A DNA stretch of 64,000 nucleotides. It comes from Stachybotrys elegans. Its lineage: Eukaryota; Ascomycota; Sordariomycetes; Hypocreales; Stachybotryaceae. The first letter of the stretch is position 1; each line of letters begins with the position of its first letter. Under the pieces are notes generated by a model. The model had not been told where the DNA came from. It made no database searches and saw only the letters and a list, made by a program, of their open reading frames with translations. The stretch lies in NCBI GenBank assembly GCA_020746835.1, contig JAGPNK010000001.1, forward strand, positions 1,488,001 to 1,552,000. The letters run 5' to 3'. Of this stretch, positions 45,039 through 55,899 are shown piece by piece. The translations under genes were made by a program, and so were the position numbers.

Positions 45039-48000
45039 ATGAGGGTGATCGAAGTGATTATTGACGTGAGGGCTCCCGATTCACCTTGTAGAGCTAGACT
45101 GACATTGCGCAGGGCTTCAAGTCGTATGCAGTGCGCACCGTGATATCAGGATGGTCAGTAAACAACACCCCCTCAAATAGACATTTTACCGACACACTGC
45201 TAGGGATGAAAGCTTCAACTCGATTACCGGCCTCAACGGTAGCGGCAAATCAAACATCCTCGACTCTATATGCTTTGTTCTGGGCATCACGAATATGTCG
45301 ACAGTTCGAGCACAAAATCTCCAAGTACGACCGCCGTTCCATCATCCCGCTTCGTGCGAGCAGACATACCAACTGACCTTGCCAGGATCTCATCTACAAG
45401 CGCGGCCAAGCTGGCGTCACCAAAGCAAGCGTGACCATTGTGTTCGACAACAGAGATAAGAAGAAGTCGCCTATCGGTTTCGAAGAATACGCCACCATCA
45501 GCGTTACTCGACAGATTGTGCTCGGCGGCACATCCAAGTACCTCATCAATGGCCACCGAGCCCAGCAGCAGACGGTCCAGAACCTCTTCCAGTCGGTTCA
45601 GCTCAACATCAACAACCCCAATTTCCTCATCATGCAGGGTAGGATTACCAAGGTCCTCAACATGAAGGCGGTTGAGATCCTGGCCATGATTGAGGAGGCT
45701 GCCGGCACCAGAATGTTCGAGGACAGGAGGGACAAGGCATTGAAGACCATGGCAAAGAAGGAGCTAAAATTGCAAGAGCTCACGGAATTGCTAAAGGACG
45801 AGATCGAGCCCAAGCTGGAGAAACTTCGTACAGAAAAGCGAGCGTTCCTCGACTTCCAGCAGACCCAGAATGACCTGGAAAGGCTGACGAGAGTGGTCGT
45901 TGCCTATGATTACCTCAAGTGCCAGGAGAAGGCCAGGCAATCAGCTGCCGACCTGGAGGGTAAGAAGCGTCGGCAGAAGGACCTGGAAGAATCGGCTGCG
46001 CGTCTCAAAAGTGAGATGGCACATCTGGAGGAAGATGTGAAAAAGGTACGCGGACAGCGCGACAAGGAGCTCAAGAAGGGGAGCAAGGCGCAGGCGCTGG
46101 AGGAGGCTGCCAAGAAGCATTCCAACGAGCTTGTTCGTCTCGCGACCGTGATTGACTTGAAGCGTTCCAGCTTGTCAGAGGAGGAAGAAAAGAAGATGGG
46201 CTTCGAAAAGGCTGTTTCGGAGCTGGAAACCTCGCTCGAGGAGAAGTCGTCCGCATTCGACCGTGTCAAGTCAAGATATGACGCAGCCAAGGACGACCTG
46301 GCCAAGCAGAGCCAGGAAGTCGAGTCAAAGGAAGAGCTGCTCCAGACGCTCCAGACTGGTGTTGCCTCCAAAGACGGTCAAGAGAACGGCTATCAGGGGC
46401 AGCTGCAGGACGCAAAAAATCGGTCGACCGCCGCAGCAACAGAGCAAGAGCAAGCCAAGATCAAGATTGCACACTTGCAGACGCGCGTCAAGGAAGAGGA
46501 ACCACGTGCAAAGAAGGCCAAGGAGCAGAATGCCGGGCTGTTGCGTGATTTGGACGGCCTCCGGGCGCATGCGAGCAAGCTAGAGAAGGAGCTGGGAAAG
46601 CTTGGTTTCGTTCCGGGCCAGGAAGAAGAGCTTTTCAAGCAGGAAGCGAGCCTGCAGCAGACTGTTCGAAACCTTCGACAGGATTCTGATAAGCTGAAGC
46701 GTCAAGTCGCAAACATCGACTTTAACTACTCAGATCCTGCTCCCAACTTTGACCGTTCCAAGGTCAAGGGACTGGTGGCTCAGCTCTTCACCCTCGATAA
46801 GGAGCACACCAAGGCTGGAACTGCTCTGGAAATCTGCGCCGGCGGACGTCTGTACAACGTTGTGGTCGATACCGAGGTCACGGGTACACAGCTTTTGCAA
46901 AAGGGCAAGCTCAGGAAAAGAGTCACCATCATCCCTCTCAACAAGATTGCCGCTTTCAAGGCATCCGCCCAGACCATTGCAACAGCCCAGAAGATTGCTC
47001 CTGGCAAGGTCGACCTGGCTCTGTCCTTGGTCGGATACGATGAGGAGGTCTCTGCTGCCATGGACTTTGTCTTTGGAAACACGCTCATCTGTGCCGATGC
47101 AGACACGGCCAAGCGCGTCACGTTCGATCCTAATGTACGCATGAGGAGTATCACGCTGGAAGGAGACTCTTACGATCCGTCTGGAACTTTGTCTGGAGGC
47201 AGTGCTCCAAACTCTAGCGGGGTTCTAGTGACTTTGCAGAAGCTGAATGCCTTGAACAAGCAGCTTGCTGAGGCTGAGCAGTCGTTGAGGGAGCTCCAAG
47301 TCAGGATGGCAAAGGAGAAGTCGACACTAGACCAGACGCGTCGGATAAAACAGGAGCTCGATCTCAAGTCGCACGAGATCAAACTTGCCGAGGACCAGAT
47401 CAACGGCAACTCTTCGTCATCCATCATCCAAGAGGTTGAGAACATGAAGGTCAGCATAACGGAGCTGAAGGAGAGCATCACGGCTGCCAAGGCGCGGCAG
47501 GCCGAAGCCAACGCCGACATCAAGCGAATCGAAAAGGACATGAACGATTTCGACAACAATAAAGACGCAAAACTCATCGAGCTGCAAAAGTCCCTGGACA
47601 AGCTCCGTTCTGTGCTGGAGAAGAACAGCGCCGGAGTCAAATCGCTTCAGAAGGAGCTTCAGGGCGCACAGCTCGACTTGGAGCAGGTGGGAAGCGATTT
47701 GGCTACTGCACGCGAGCAACTTCAGGAGGTCGAAGTCGGGATCAAGGCCCAGCAGCAGGACATCCAGAGCATCCTAGAACAGCAGGAGTCGCTGACCAAC
47801 GTCTACAACGAGGTAAACGCCAAGCTTGAGGAAGAAAAGGCAAAGCTGCATCTCTTTGATGACGAGCTCCGTGCGTTGGAGGATGCCATCCGATCCAAGA
47901 ATGCTCGCGTCGCAGAGGAAGGCCTTGAGATGCAGAAGCTCGGCCACCAGATAGAAAAGTTCAACAAAGAGCAACAGACTGCAGCGGAGAATGTGGCTCA

Positions 48001-48806
48001 CCTCGAGTCCGAGTACGAGTGGATCGAGGATGAGAAGGACAAGTTTGGACGCAGCGGTACCCCCTATGACTTCAACGGACAGAACATTGGCGAGTGCAAG
48101 TCCACGCTGCGAAACCTGACGGATCGCTTCCAGGGGATGAAGAAGAAGATCAACCCCAAGGTCATGAACATGATTGACAGCGTTGAGAAGAAGGAGGTGT
48201 CGCTGAAGCACATGATCAAGACTGTGATCCGTGACAAGCGCAAGATTGAGGAGACGATTGTCAGCCTCGACGACTACAAGAAGAAGGCGCTGCAGGAGAC
48301 GTGGGAAAAGGTCAACGGCGACTTTGGCCAGATCTTTTCTGAGCTGCTCCCAGGCGGCAGCTTTGCCAAGCTTGACCCCCCAGAGGGGAAGACGATCAAC
48401 GAAGGACTTGAAGTCAAGGTCTGCCTAGGCAAGGTGTGGAAGCAGAGTCTCACAGAGCTGAGTGGTGGTCAAAGGTATGTTCCCGGCCCCCGGCTTATAA
48501 AAAGGTGCCGAGAAATGAGCTGGACACTAACTTCCCCCCAGGTCACTGGTGGCATTGTCACTCATCATGGCCCTCCTCCAATTCAAGCCGGCGCCCATGT
48601 ACATTCTGGACGAGGTTGATGCTGCCCTGGATTTGTCGCATACGCAGAACATTGGCCGGCTCATCAAGACTCGCTTCAAGGGGTCGCAGTTCATTGTCGT
48701 CAGTCTCAAGGACGGCATGTTCCAGAACGCGAACCGCATCTTCCGCACCCGGTTCAGCGAAGGCACAAGTATGGTACAGGCACTCACACCTGCGGATATG
48801 AAGTAA
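45039..48806 (+). CDS. SMC2: Condensin subunit SMC2
   Basis: A 1180-residue structural-maintenance-of-chromosomes ATPase, the usual SMC2 length. It pairs with SMC4 in condensin to compact mitotic chromosomes. Five exons: 45039-45065, 45113-45153, 45204-45324, 45386-48474 and 48542-48806, all in phase. The N-terminus [18 protein letters not shown] and Walker A GLNGSGKS (residues 32-39) are SMC2-typical. Long coiled coils flank a hinge at about residues 521-665 ([11 protein letters not shown] through LSGGSAP). The ABC signature [16 protein letters not shown] is split by the last intron, then Walker [13 protein letters not shown] follows at about 1110-1125. The first three exons are small (27, 41 and 121 nt), as is common near the start of fungal SMC genes. 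It faces the MOSC-domain gene across 194 bp. Confidence 0.97.
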
Positions 48807-48902
48807 GGCGACGGATATGGAATGATTACGATGCACGATTCTGGTATTTGGGCTACGACTGTATGAGGGGACTGTAGGGGCGCGGGTGGCTTTTGGTTCA
48901 GG

Positions 48903-48921
48903 TATATATATATATGTGTGT
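48903..48921. repeat. TA/TG microsatellite in the SMC2 3' region
   Basis: A short TA run continuing into TG units, about 100 bp after the SMC2 stop codon. Confidence 0.8.
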
Positions 48922-49000
48922 GGAGGGCCACGGAGAGGTATGAATCATGTAATGGCACTGTTGGTTGAAACGCATGCGCTTTGCATCCGATACCCTAGTT

Positions 49001-50532
49001 CTATTGATCAATGTAAAGGTGTGAACCCAGTTCTACTTTGTCTATCTGCATGCCAACTTCGATCAGGGACTCGAGACCAGCGGCCCCGTTGTTGCTGGGG
49101 AGGAGAGGGCACAGCTGCATGCCGAGGCATCCATGCTTGGGAGCTCCCTGGTCCACGTTCCGATACTTGCGTATTGCGTGGTCGGGCTCGGTCTTGTGAC
49201 GAATGCCCGTGTCGGGGTCGACGTTGGGCATTTTGCACCTGGAATAACGTTAGCTTGGCTATCTGCTGCGCCGCCGGTGAGACACGATCGGATCTCCTTA
49301 CCGGACTGTACGACATGACACGTCGAATTCGCACTCGACCTCCTTGCCATCTACGCTTCTGAACGTGACGGATCGCCAAGACTCTTCCTCGTAGGGTCCC
49401 GTGCCAGAAACTGGTGGGTATGTTAGCACGGGGGGAGGAGGCTGGGAGGGCTGTCTTACGGATCAAATTGGCTCGGAAGCGTCGAGCATCCAACTTTTGA
49501 ATATCCTTGTCCTTCTGTATCTTCTTGGTGAGGTCCTGCACACTGCTCAGGCAGAGCATGTGGATGGGGTACTGTTTTTTTCCCCCCCAACAGTCAGCCA
49601 CAAGCAGTTTCTTGCACGTTTGTCGTGGCATAGAATAAGGGGAGTGTCCTTACGGCATCATGAAAGTCGACAACCGGCTGGTACCCTATAGCTTCCTTGG
49701 TCGGGGCACAGCGGAAGACGGGACGCTGCTTGGTGGGATCCATGCGGAACAGGCCCAGGCGGGCCTTTGCGCCCAGGTACAGGGCGAGCTCCGGCGGCAG
49801 CTCCGTGTCCATGTTGAGGGCGCTGACCGTCTCCTTCCATATCTTGACGTTGGCGTACTTGTAGCCGCAGGCCTCAATGTCTCGCTGAGGCGGGAACTCC
49901 AGAGGCAGCAAGATCTCCTTCTCGGGCACTCCGCGCCACCCACGGCTCAGCTTGGCCACCAGCCACTGCACGGCGCCGGCGATTCCCTTGTCGGACCAGG
50001 GGAACCTCATGACGATGAAGCTGTCGGTCAACTCGCCGAGCAGCCTGCTCTTCTTGGTCTTGTCGGGCTGCCACAGCTCCACCTTGACATTGGCTAGCAG
50101 GGGCAGCTGCCTCTGCGTGGCAAACTCCCACAGCTCCTCCTCGTGTTCCCCATCCTGCGCTCCGGGAGGTGCAGCGCCCTGGCGCGGAGCCCGGAGCTGG
50201 GCCAGCGTGTAGAGCCGGTCGTGCTCCAGGCCCGAGGGCAGCACGCGGCTCTTGGCGAGCTCGATGCCGCGGCAGGACTTTACCGGGTAGATGAAGAGGC
50301 TCTGGACGATGCCCGGCTTGCCCGGCTGGGCGCCGTGGGCAGGCGAGTACTGGTCGCTGAGGTTGCTCCTGCGCCCGTGGAGGCCGAGCCGCTTGTGCGT
50401 CTGGCGCAGGGCATCGCTGCGCTCCACGGGGATGGGAGGGAAGATGATGAAGAGGGGGATGACCAGCAGCGAGATGGTGACGAGGTAGAGGAATATGGAT
50501 AGGGGGTCGAAGGGCGAGACTGAAGACCCCAT
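49001..50532 (-). CDS. MOSC-domain protein with N-terminal membrane anchor (mARC-like)
   Basis: A predicted 445-residue protein in four exons (49654-50532, 49460-49571, 49302-49410 and 49001-49238). One hydrophobic helix near the N-terminus (about residues 8-33, FLYLVTISLLVIPLFIIF) would anchor it to a membrane. The MOSC N-terminal beta-barrel starts at VQSLFIYPVKSCRGIELAKSR, matching mARC and molybdenum cofactor sulfurase C-termini. The MOSC domain contains ARRFRANLI, a CRTVRCKMPNVDPDTG segment holding the cysteine expected near the cofactor, and a late GCLGMQLCPL. MOSC proteins bind molybdenum cofactor or handle sulfur; mARC proteins reduce N-hydroxylated substrates. Which activity applies is inference. 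The start at 50532 is chosen over 50595 because it precedes the anchor most closely. Confidence 0.92.
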
Positions 50533-51784
50533 TGTGGTTTGCACGAGTTGGTTGCGCCTGGGACGCCTCGGAGCTTTTCTCCCTGACCACGGCAAACCGG
50601 CGTGAGCTTTGCTGACAGGATGGATTGGATAGACGGCCTTGCTTGTTTTGTCCTTGGTGGACGAGCTGTGGCAGCTGGTCCCTTGCGGTTGAGGAACTGT
50701 GTTGTTGTTCGTTAGGGGTCAAGGGCACAGCACAGCAAGCAAGCAATTGGCCCAAAGAGTCTCCTGTGGGTTTCATGTGTCCTCAACAGGAGCGTCTCCA
50801 CCACGGCGTCAGATGTCGTTGAAACACCAACAGTAAGAGTAGACCTGCAACATGAGCCAGGACATGTTATCGTCCCATCATCATTCTATTCTCTGGCTAC
50901 GCTGGGAATCGGCTGTCGTTTGGGCCAGATCCTGCCGCTGGTAGCGATGTCGCGATAAAGACGAGGAAAACATAGTGCTACAGCCATATATATTACCATC
51001 GGTGGGCAAACAGACTATGGAGATACGAACGACCCTTTCAACCTAAAAGAAAATACCGATGTATGCAAAGCACACCCCAGACAGCGGCAGACATCGCTGT
51101 TGACATATTTCAACAACCATATACCAAGATTTACTGACTTGATTGGCAACAAGCATCGTCTGACTGGGCAGGTATAGGGTAGGGCACACATTCTAAACCC
51201 TTCTGGAAAGTACGGATACGGCCTTTAAGACTGGATCTCATCTGGGCGGCCAAAACATCGTCCATCCAATCAATAAATACGTCAAACGCTCGGGGCACCT
51301 CCAAGGGACATACGCACCAACTACCCCATACTCCGCATTGACTGCAACATAACGTACAGCGATCGAAGCTCTCGCGAATCAAGAGCAGTGGCAAGGATAT
51401 GCAAACATGCGCGAAACGGGCAGCACTTCTCGATACGACGGCAAAACACGCTGCTGCACTCCGTATAAGGGAACTAATTAGCCACAAGAGATGAAGACGA
51501 AGGATATGCCGAAAAAGAGCAACGCGCCTCCCGACAGCCGGCCGACGTAATCCCGCCTTGGCCTGAATCGCGCTGTACTGACTGTGACGGTGGGGAGCCA
51601 TGCCGACGGCACAGAAGCCAACCTCCTTCGCTCTGTTTGAGCCAAAGAGGAAATGGAAGGGCTTGCGAAATGAGGCTGCTGCCAAGCGCCCGCCAACGAC
51701 TAGCTGTGACAGTAAGAGACCACCACCAGCATGTCGACGGGCGGGCGAGGACATCGACGCGTGCCCGCTCCAGCTCGATGTTAT

Positions 51785-51812
51785 CAAAAAAACAAAAACA
51801 AAAACAAAAAAA
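51785..51812. repeat. CAAAAA-unit repeat
   Basis: Four A-rich units separated by single C bases. Low-complexity intergenic tract. Confidence 0.75.
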
Positions 51813-53151
51813 GTTCCTCAGTCCATACGGAGCACCCTAACTGGCCAATCTCCGCCAAGCCATGGGGGCACAGTCCTCATCCCCCATCGGGGGCCCATGA
51901 AGACCAAGAATACTGCGGAGCTGCCAGAGGAATCCGATCCTGCTTCTCCGGCAAGGTGCCCAGCCTGGCGCGGTTGCTGTCAAAATGGGCGCCATCTTTT
52001 CCCTCAGCTGTCACCGTGTAAGTTCCGGCGAGTGGAAACGACCCCTGAGAGCTGAGCTATAACACTCTGTTTCTAAGAGCCAAACCCAAAACAAAACATT
52101 GCCGGCATAAATAAAAAAAGGGGGCCTGCGGGCGCACGCCGCCAATAGAAGAATACCAACCAGACGTAAATATTACTGGCACAGAACCGAGGAAATGGAG
52201 ATTCTTGGCGCACGTGGAGTTTTCGGAAGTATGGTTTCGTACTCGTTCATTCGTTATGACGCCCGCGGTGGGAAGCCAAAAAAAAAACCCAACAACCAAA
52301 AAACCAAAAAACCTAGCAATATTAGTTGAGTTTGATGAACCCACTCGGGTCTCCAACTTGGCATACGGGAAGGGTTCCGAAGGAGGATACCCCATGCCAA
52401 TAACGAGACAGGTGGAAGAGGGGACGACAGGCCGAGCAGACCATCGCCCCCCCCTCCATTCCTCCTCCATTATCCACGCCGCCGACCTGGGCAGAGCCTC
52501 TGGGGGCCGTGCCAGAATCTATCCGTAACCAGCTTCACACCGGGACCCAAGAGTCCAACAAGCGCCATCGGCCACGCGACATCGGTCAGCCCGCCCCATC
52601 AGAAGCGTTACCAACCAAAAGCTTATGGCCTCAGGGGCTCTTCGCAAGGATGCTGGACCTCGATAACTGCACCCAGCTTCACCCAATTTTTACGGGTCTT
52701 GGAAGCCACGGCCGAACCTAGCCCCAGCTGTCAGCAGCCTGCGGATCCTCATCCCGGAAGTCACAACCTGGTGGACCGAATGCGAATATCCAGAACTGGA
52801 CACTGGACCCTAGTAGCATAGCGCTCTGTAATCCATAGGAACCTCAATGTTCAAGTGTCTGGTTCCTCTTGTTCAAGGTCCATCCTTGATCAGCATGATG
52901 GATGCTTGACCGGGAACGGTCCCGCCTATACCATATACGTCAACATCAAACAACTCCCCTTTCCTTGAGATTCAATGCGACCCAATGTCGACCCGACAGA
53001 GTGGTTCGTGATTGCTTGCTTGCAACTAGTTCCAACAAGCATGCAGTAGTATCATGCTCTCCTTCGGTGGCAAGCTGTCAATTGGTGCGAATGGGGCCTG
53101 AGGTCAATGGCGAGCCAGGACCATGCTATGACGTACAGCTTCGTGCATTTC

Positions 53152-53196
53152 TTTTTTTTTCTCTTCTTCTTCTTCTTCTTCTTCTTCTTCTTCTTC
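53152..53196. repeat. Poly-T followed by CTT trinucleotide repeat
   Basis: A run of T followed by about eleven CTT units. The opposite strand encodes a glutamate run in a spurious ORF. Confidence 0.9.
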
Positions 53197-53694
53197 CTCC
53201 ATACTCCATAGGGTCGAGGATGCAGGAGCGTGTATCAGGTTGACCTCGGGGTCCAACATCCATCCCCAATGTAGCTTGAACACAAGCATGGTCTTGGTCG
53301 ATCTCTTCCCCAAACTCTCCACCTAACGAGGTAGATGTATGACTAGTTGTATGTAGCTGAAGGGAGAGGAATGCGCGCGTTTGAGAGCTCCATCCACCGG
53401 TCCTGGCGCGTGGTGGTAATTACCTGGTGCACCTTGCCTATCCGTGCCTTAGTGAGCACACAGCAGCCGGGGAGTTTGCACACACTAGAAGCCACACTTT
53501 GTTCGACGACTGACCTAGTAGTGCTCCAGTGGGCCTGGCACAGATGGGTGCACCCTTCCCCTACTAGGTCAAATAGCCGGGAGGAGGAGGGCGGCTTGCC
53601 CTAAGGAACCGGGGGACTTCTCATCCTTGTCGAAAATGCCCCCCAGCAAGCTCCCCAATACCTAGGTCAGAATCATTTTGCGCCTCTTGCATGT

Positions 53695-53711
53695 AGCATG
53701 GCATGGCATGG
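53695..53711. repeat. GCATG pentanucleotide repeat
   Basis: Three GCATG units. Same unit family as 15123-15156 and 55595-55635. Confidence 0.8.
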
Positions 53712-55594
53712 GAGGTGCTGTGCGGGTCAAATGTGACGCCGTATTGTGCTTTGAGCCGAGAGAAGAGGGGTCTGGACCACCAGAGAGGCTGATCCCGACT
53801 GTGCCGTTGGGGTCAATAGTGGATTCCCCTATATCAGACATGTGCTAAGGCCCGAAGCATCTTCTGTGGCTACCTTGGCGCGGACTTGCTAATCAGTGTC
53901 TTAGGCCAGTTGGCATCGTCGTGTCAGTTCAGCTCAGCCCAGCAACGCGGCCAGTTCCCCGTACGTAGTAATTGGATGGTTGGCCAAGGAGCAGGGCCCA
54001 TCCGAGGGGGCCGATGAGGAGTTGATGATGATGACATTGATTCTAGGCTGGAATCTCGAATCATGTTGGGTCCATAGGGGGGCGTGAGTTCTGCACGGAG
54101 CAGCAGCCAAGCGGGAAGATGCGGAGACGGGGATGGGATGAGATGGGACGAGATGTGTCCATGGCGAGAAGAGACGAGGATGCGGCATGCAGGTAGCCCG
54201 CAGGGAACGAGGACAATATGAGTACCTTACCTGGTAGTACTACCTACATTCATTACCTTGGAGGTACCCAGCTTCCACTGATGGATCGTTTGTTCCTGCC
54301 TCTACATTCATGCCCAAGCACTTGCCGCTTATTACGGTCTGTTTGGGAAAGCATCAACTGCGTTGTCTCTTCCCTCCGCTGTACTGATCATGCCACATTA
54401 AGGCAGAGGTAGGTAGGAGTTGGAACAACCCGGCTTTAGTAGTGCTATACATGTCATAAGGAGTAGGATCGGCTTAAGGTACATACTGCAGTATAAAGAG
54501 GGCGCCTTGACATTGAACCTGGGTGGGTTTCATCCCGGCAATGAGGTGCCCTTGGGCACTACCAACGATGCACTCGAGCACTAAAGTATGTTGGTACTAA
54601 TCTATACAGGTGGGTACTTCTCTTTTGGAGCGTTATCAGTACCTACCTCCATCATACTTGAGAAGTACCTGACGTTGCTAGAGATGATGACTACGACATG
54701 GCTGCAGCCAAAATGTAGTAATTAGTAGGCAAGAACGGGGGCTCTACCTTCGAGAAGGCGGAAGAACATCATCCAATGAGCTTGCACTCACCACTCACCG
54801 TCCCTTCCTCTAGGGCCGCCTGCTGGGTACTGTGCCACATTCAAACCGTACTAATGAGGGAGGGATGGAAGGATTCCGCGGTTCTTCGGTATGTATCTAT
54901 GTACGGGTAAGGAGTACTACCTACCTCCTAGTACATTAATTACTGCCCTGCTTGTCTTGGTACCTTGCCTTAGTGCTAGGGGCGCCTACCAAGAGGTACC
55001 CCTTTGCCGTGCTGGTTAACCAAGGAAGGTGTCTATGTGGTTGTCTGTCGAGCATTCATGGGTCGTCGCTCTTGCCTCCGTAAAGGTGCACACTTCGTAT
55101 GTTTTCACGGACGATTGTGGACAAGCACAGGGCCCAATCACACAATACGCAGGGAAGGGGGAGGGGCTCCCCTCTCCTCCGTCATCGTTCAAGGTTGATT
55201 CCGCCACCTGATGCTCGAACCCATGGTGCAGCCAGCTACCGGCAGCCACAAGCCAGCTAAGACTGCCCGTGTCCTCCGATACGGGCACGCATGCATACCA
55301 TCCATCCATCCCATCCCCATCACAACGACAAGGAGTTAACACAGCCCAGATCAAAGCACCGTCTGGGGCGTCCCCCCCACCCGCACAAGCATCCGCGGCC
55401 CACGAGCCCAGACCCAATCCTGATCATGCCCGTACATGGCAATACCCTTGTCGACATGTCTCTCTCTCGCGCAGGCAGGACAGGCAAAGCAGACTGCATG
55501 TGGGCTTGCAGGAGCCCACCGCGCCCATGATCCATGTTGATGGGTCCAGCCTGGGATCATTGGCTACGGCTGTGCGAGTGTAAGCCAACGCCGC

Positions 55595-55635
55595 CATGCC
55601 GTTGCATGCCATGCCCATGCCATGCCATGCCATGC
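55595..55635. repeat. CATGC pentanucleotide repeat
   Basis: Interrupted array of CATGC units, about six copies with two small insertions. Confidence 0.85.
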
Positions 55636-55871
55636 GGGACAAGGATAGTCGGGCTTCTCGAAATGAACCGGCCCAGCACAGCGGCCCTGAGGTCGACCAC
55701 TTCGCCGTCCTTGCTGTCCGCCGGAACAATACATACAGTACATTACATACGTACAACTGTCCACAAAAATCACGAGTATCCATTCAGATCAGCCAGCCCC
55801 GGCCGCAAACCGATGGGATGGCTCCATCTTCATGGGCTTAATTAACCACGCGCGCGCTCGCAACACACGCC

Positions 55872-55899
55872 GCCACCACCACCACCACCACCACCACCA
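55872..55899. repeat. CCA trinucleotide repeat
   Basis: About nine CCA units. They give His runs in one frame and Gly runs on the other strand, in spurious ORFs. Confidence 0.9.

Noticed and set aside
51131..51787. 218-codon minus-strand ORF
   Set aside because: No recognisable domain, composition rich in Cys, Arg and Ser as in chance frames, and no in-phase splice partner.
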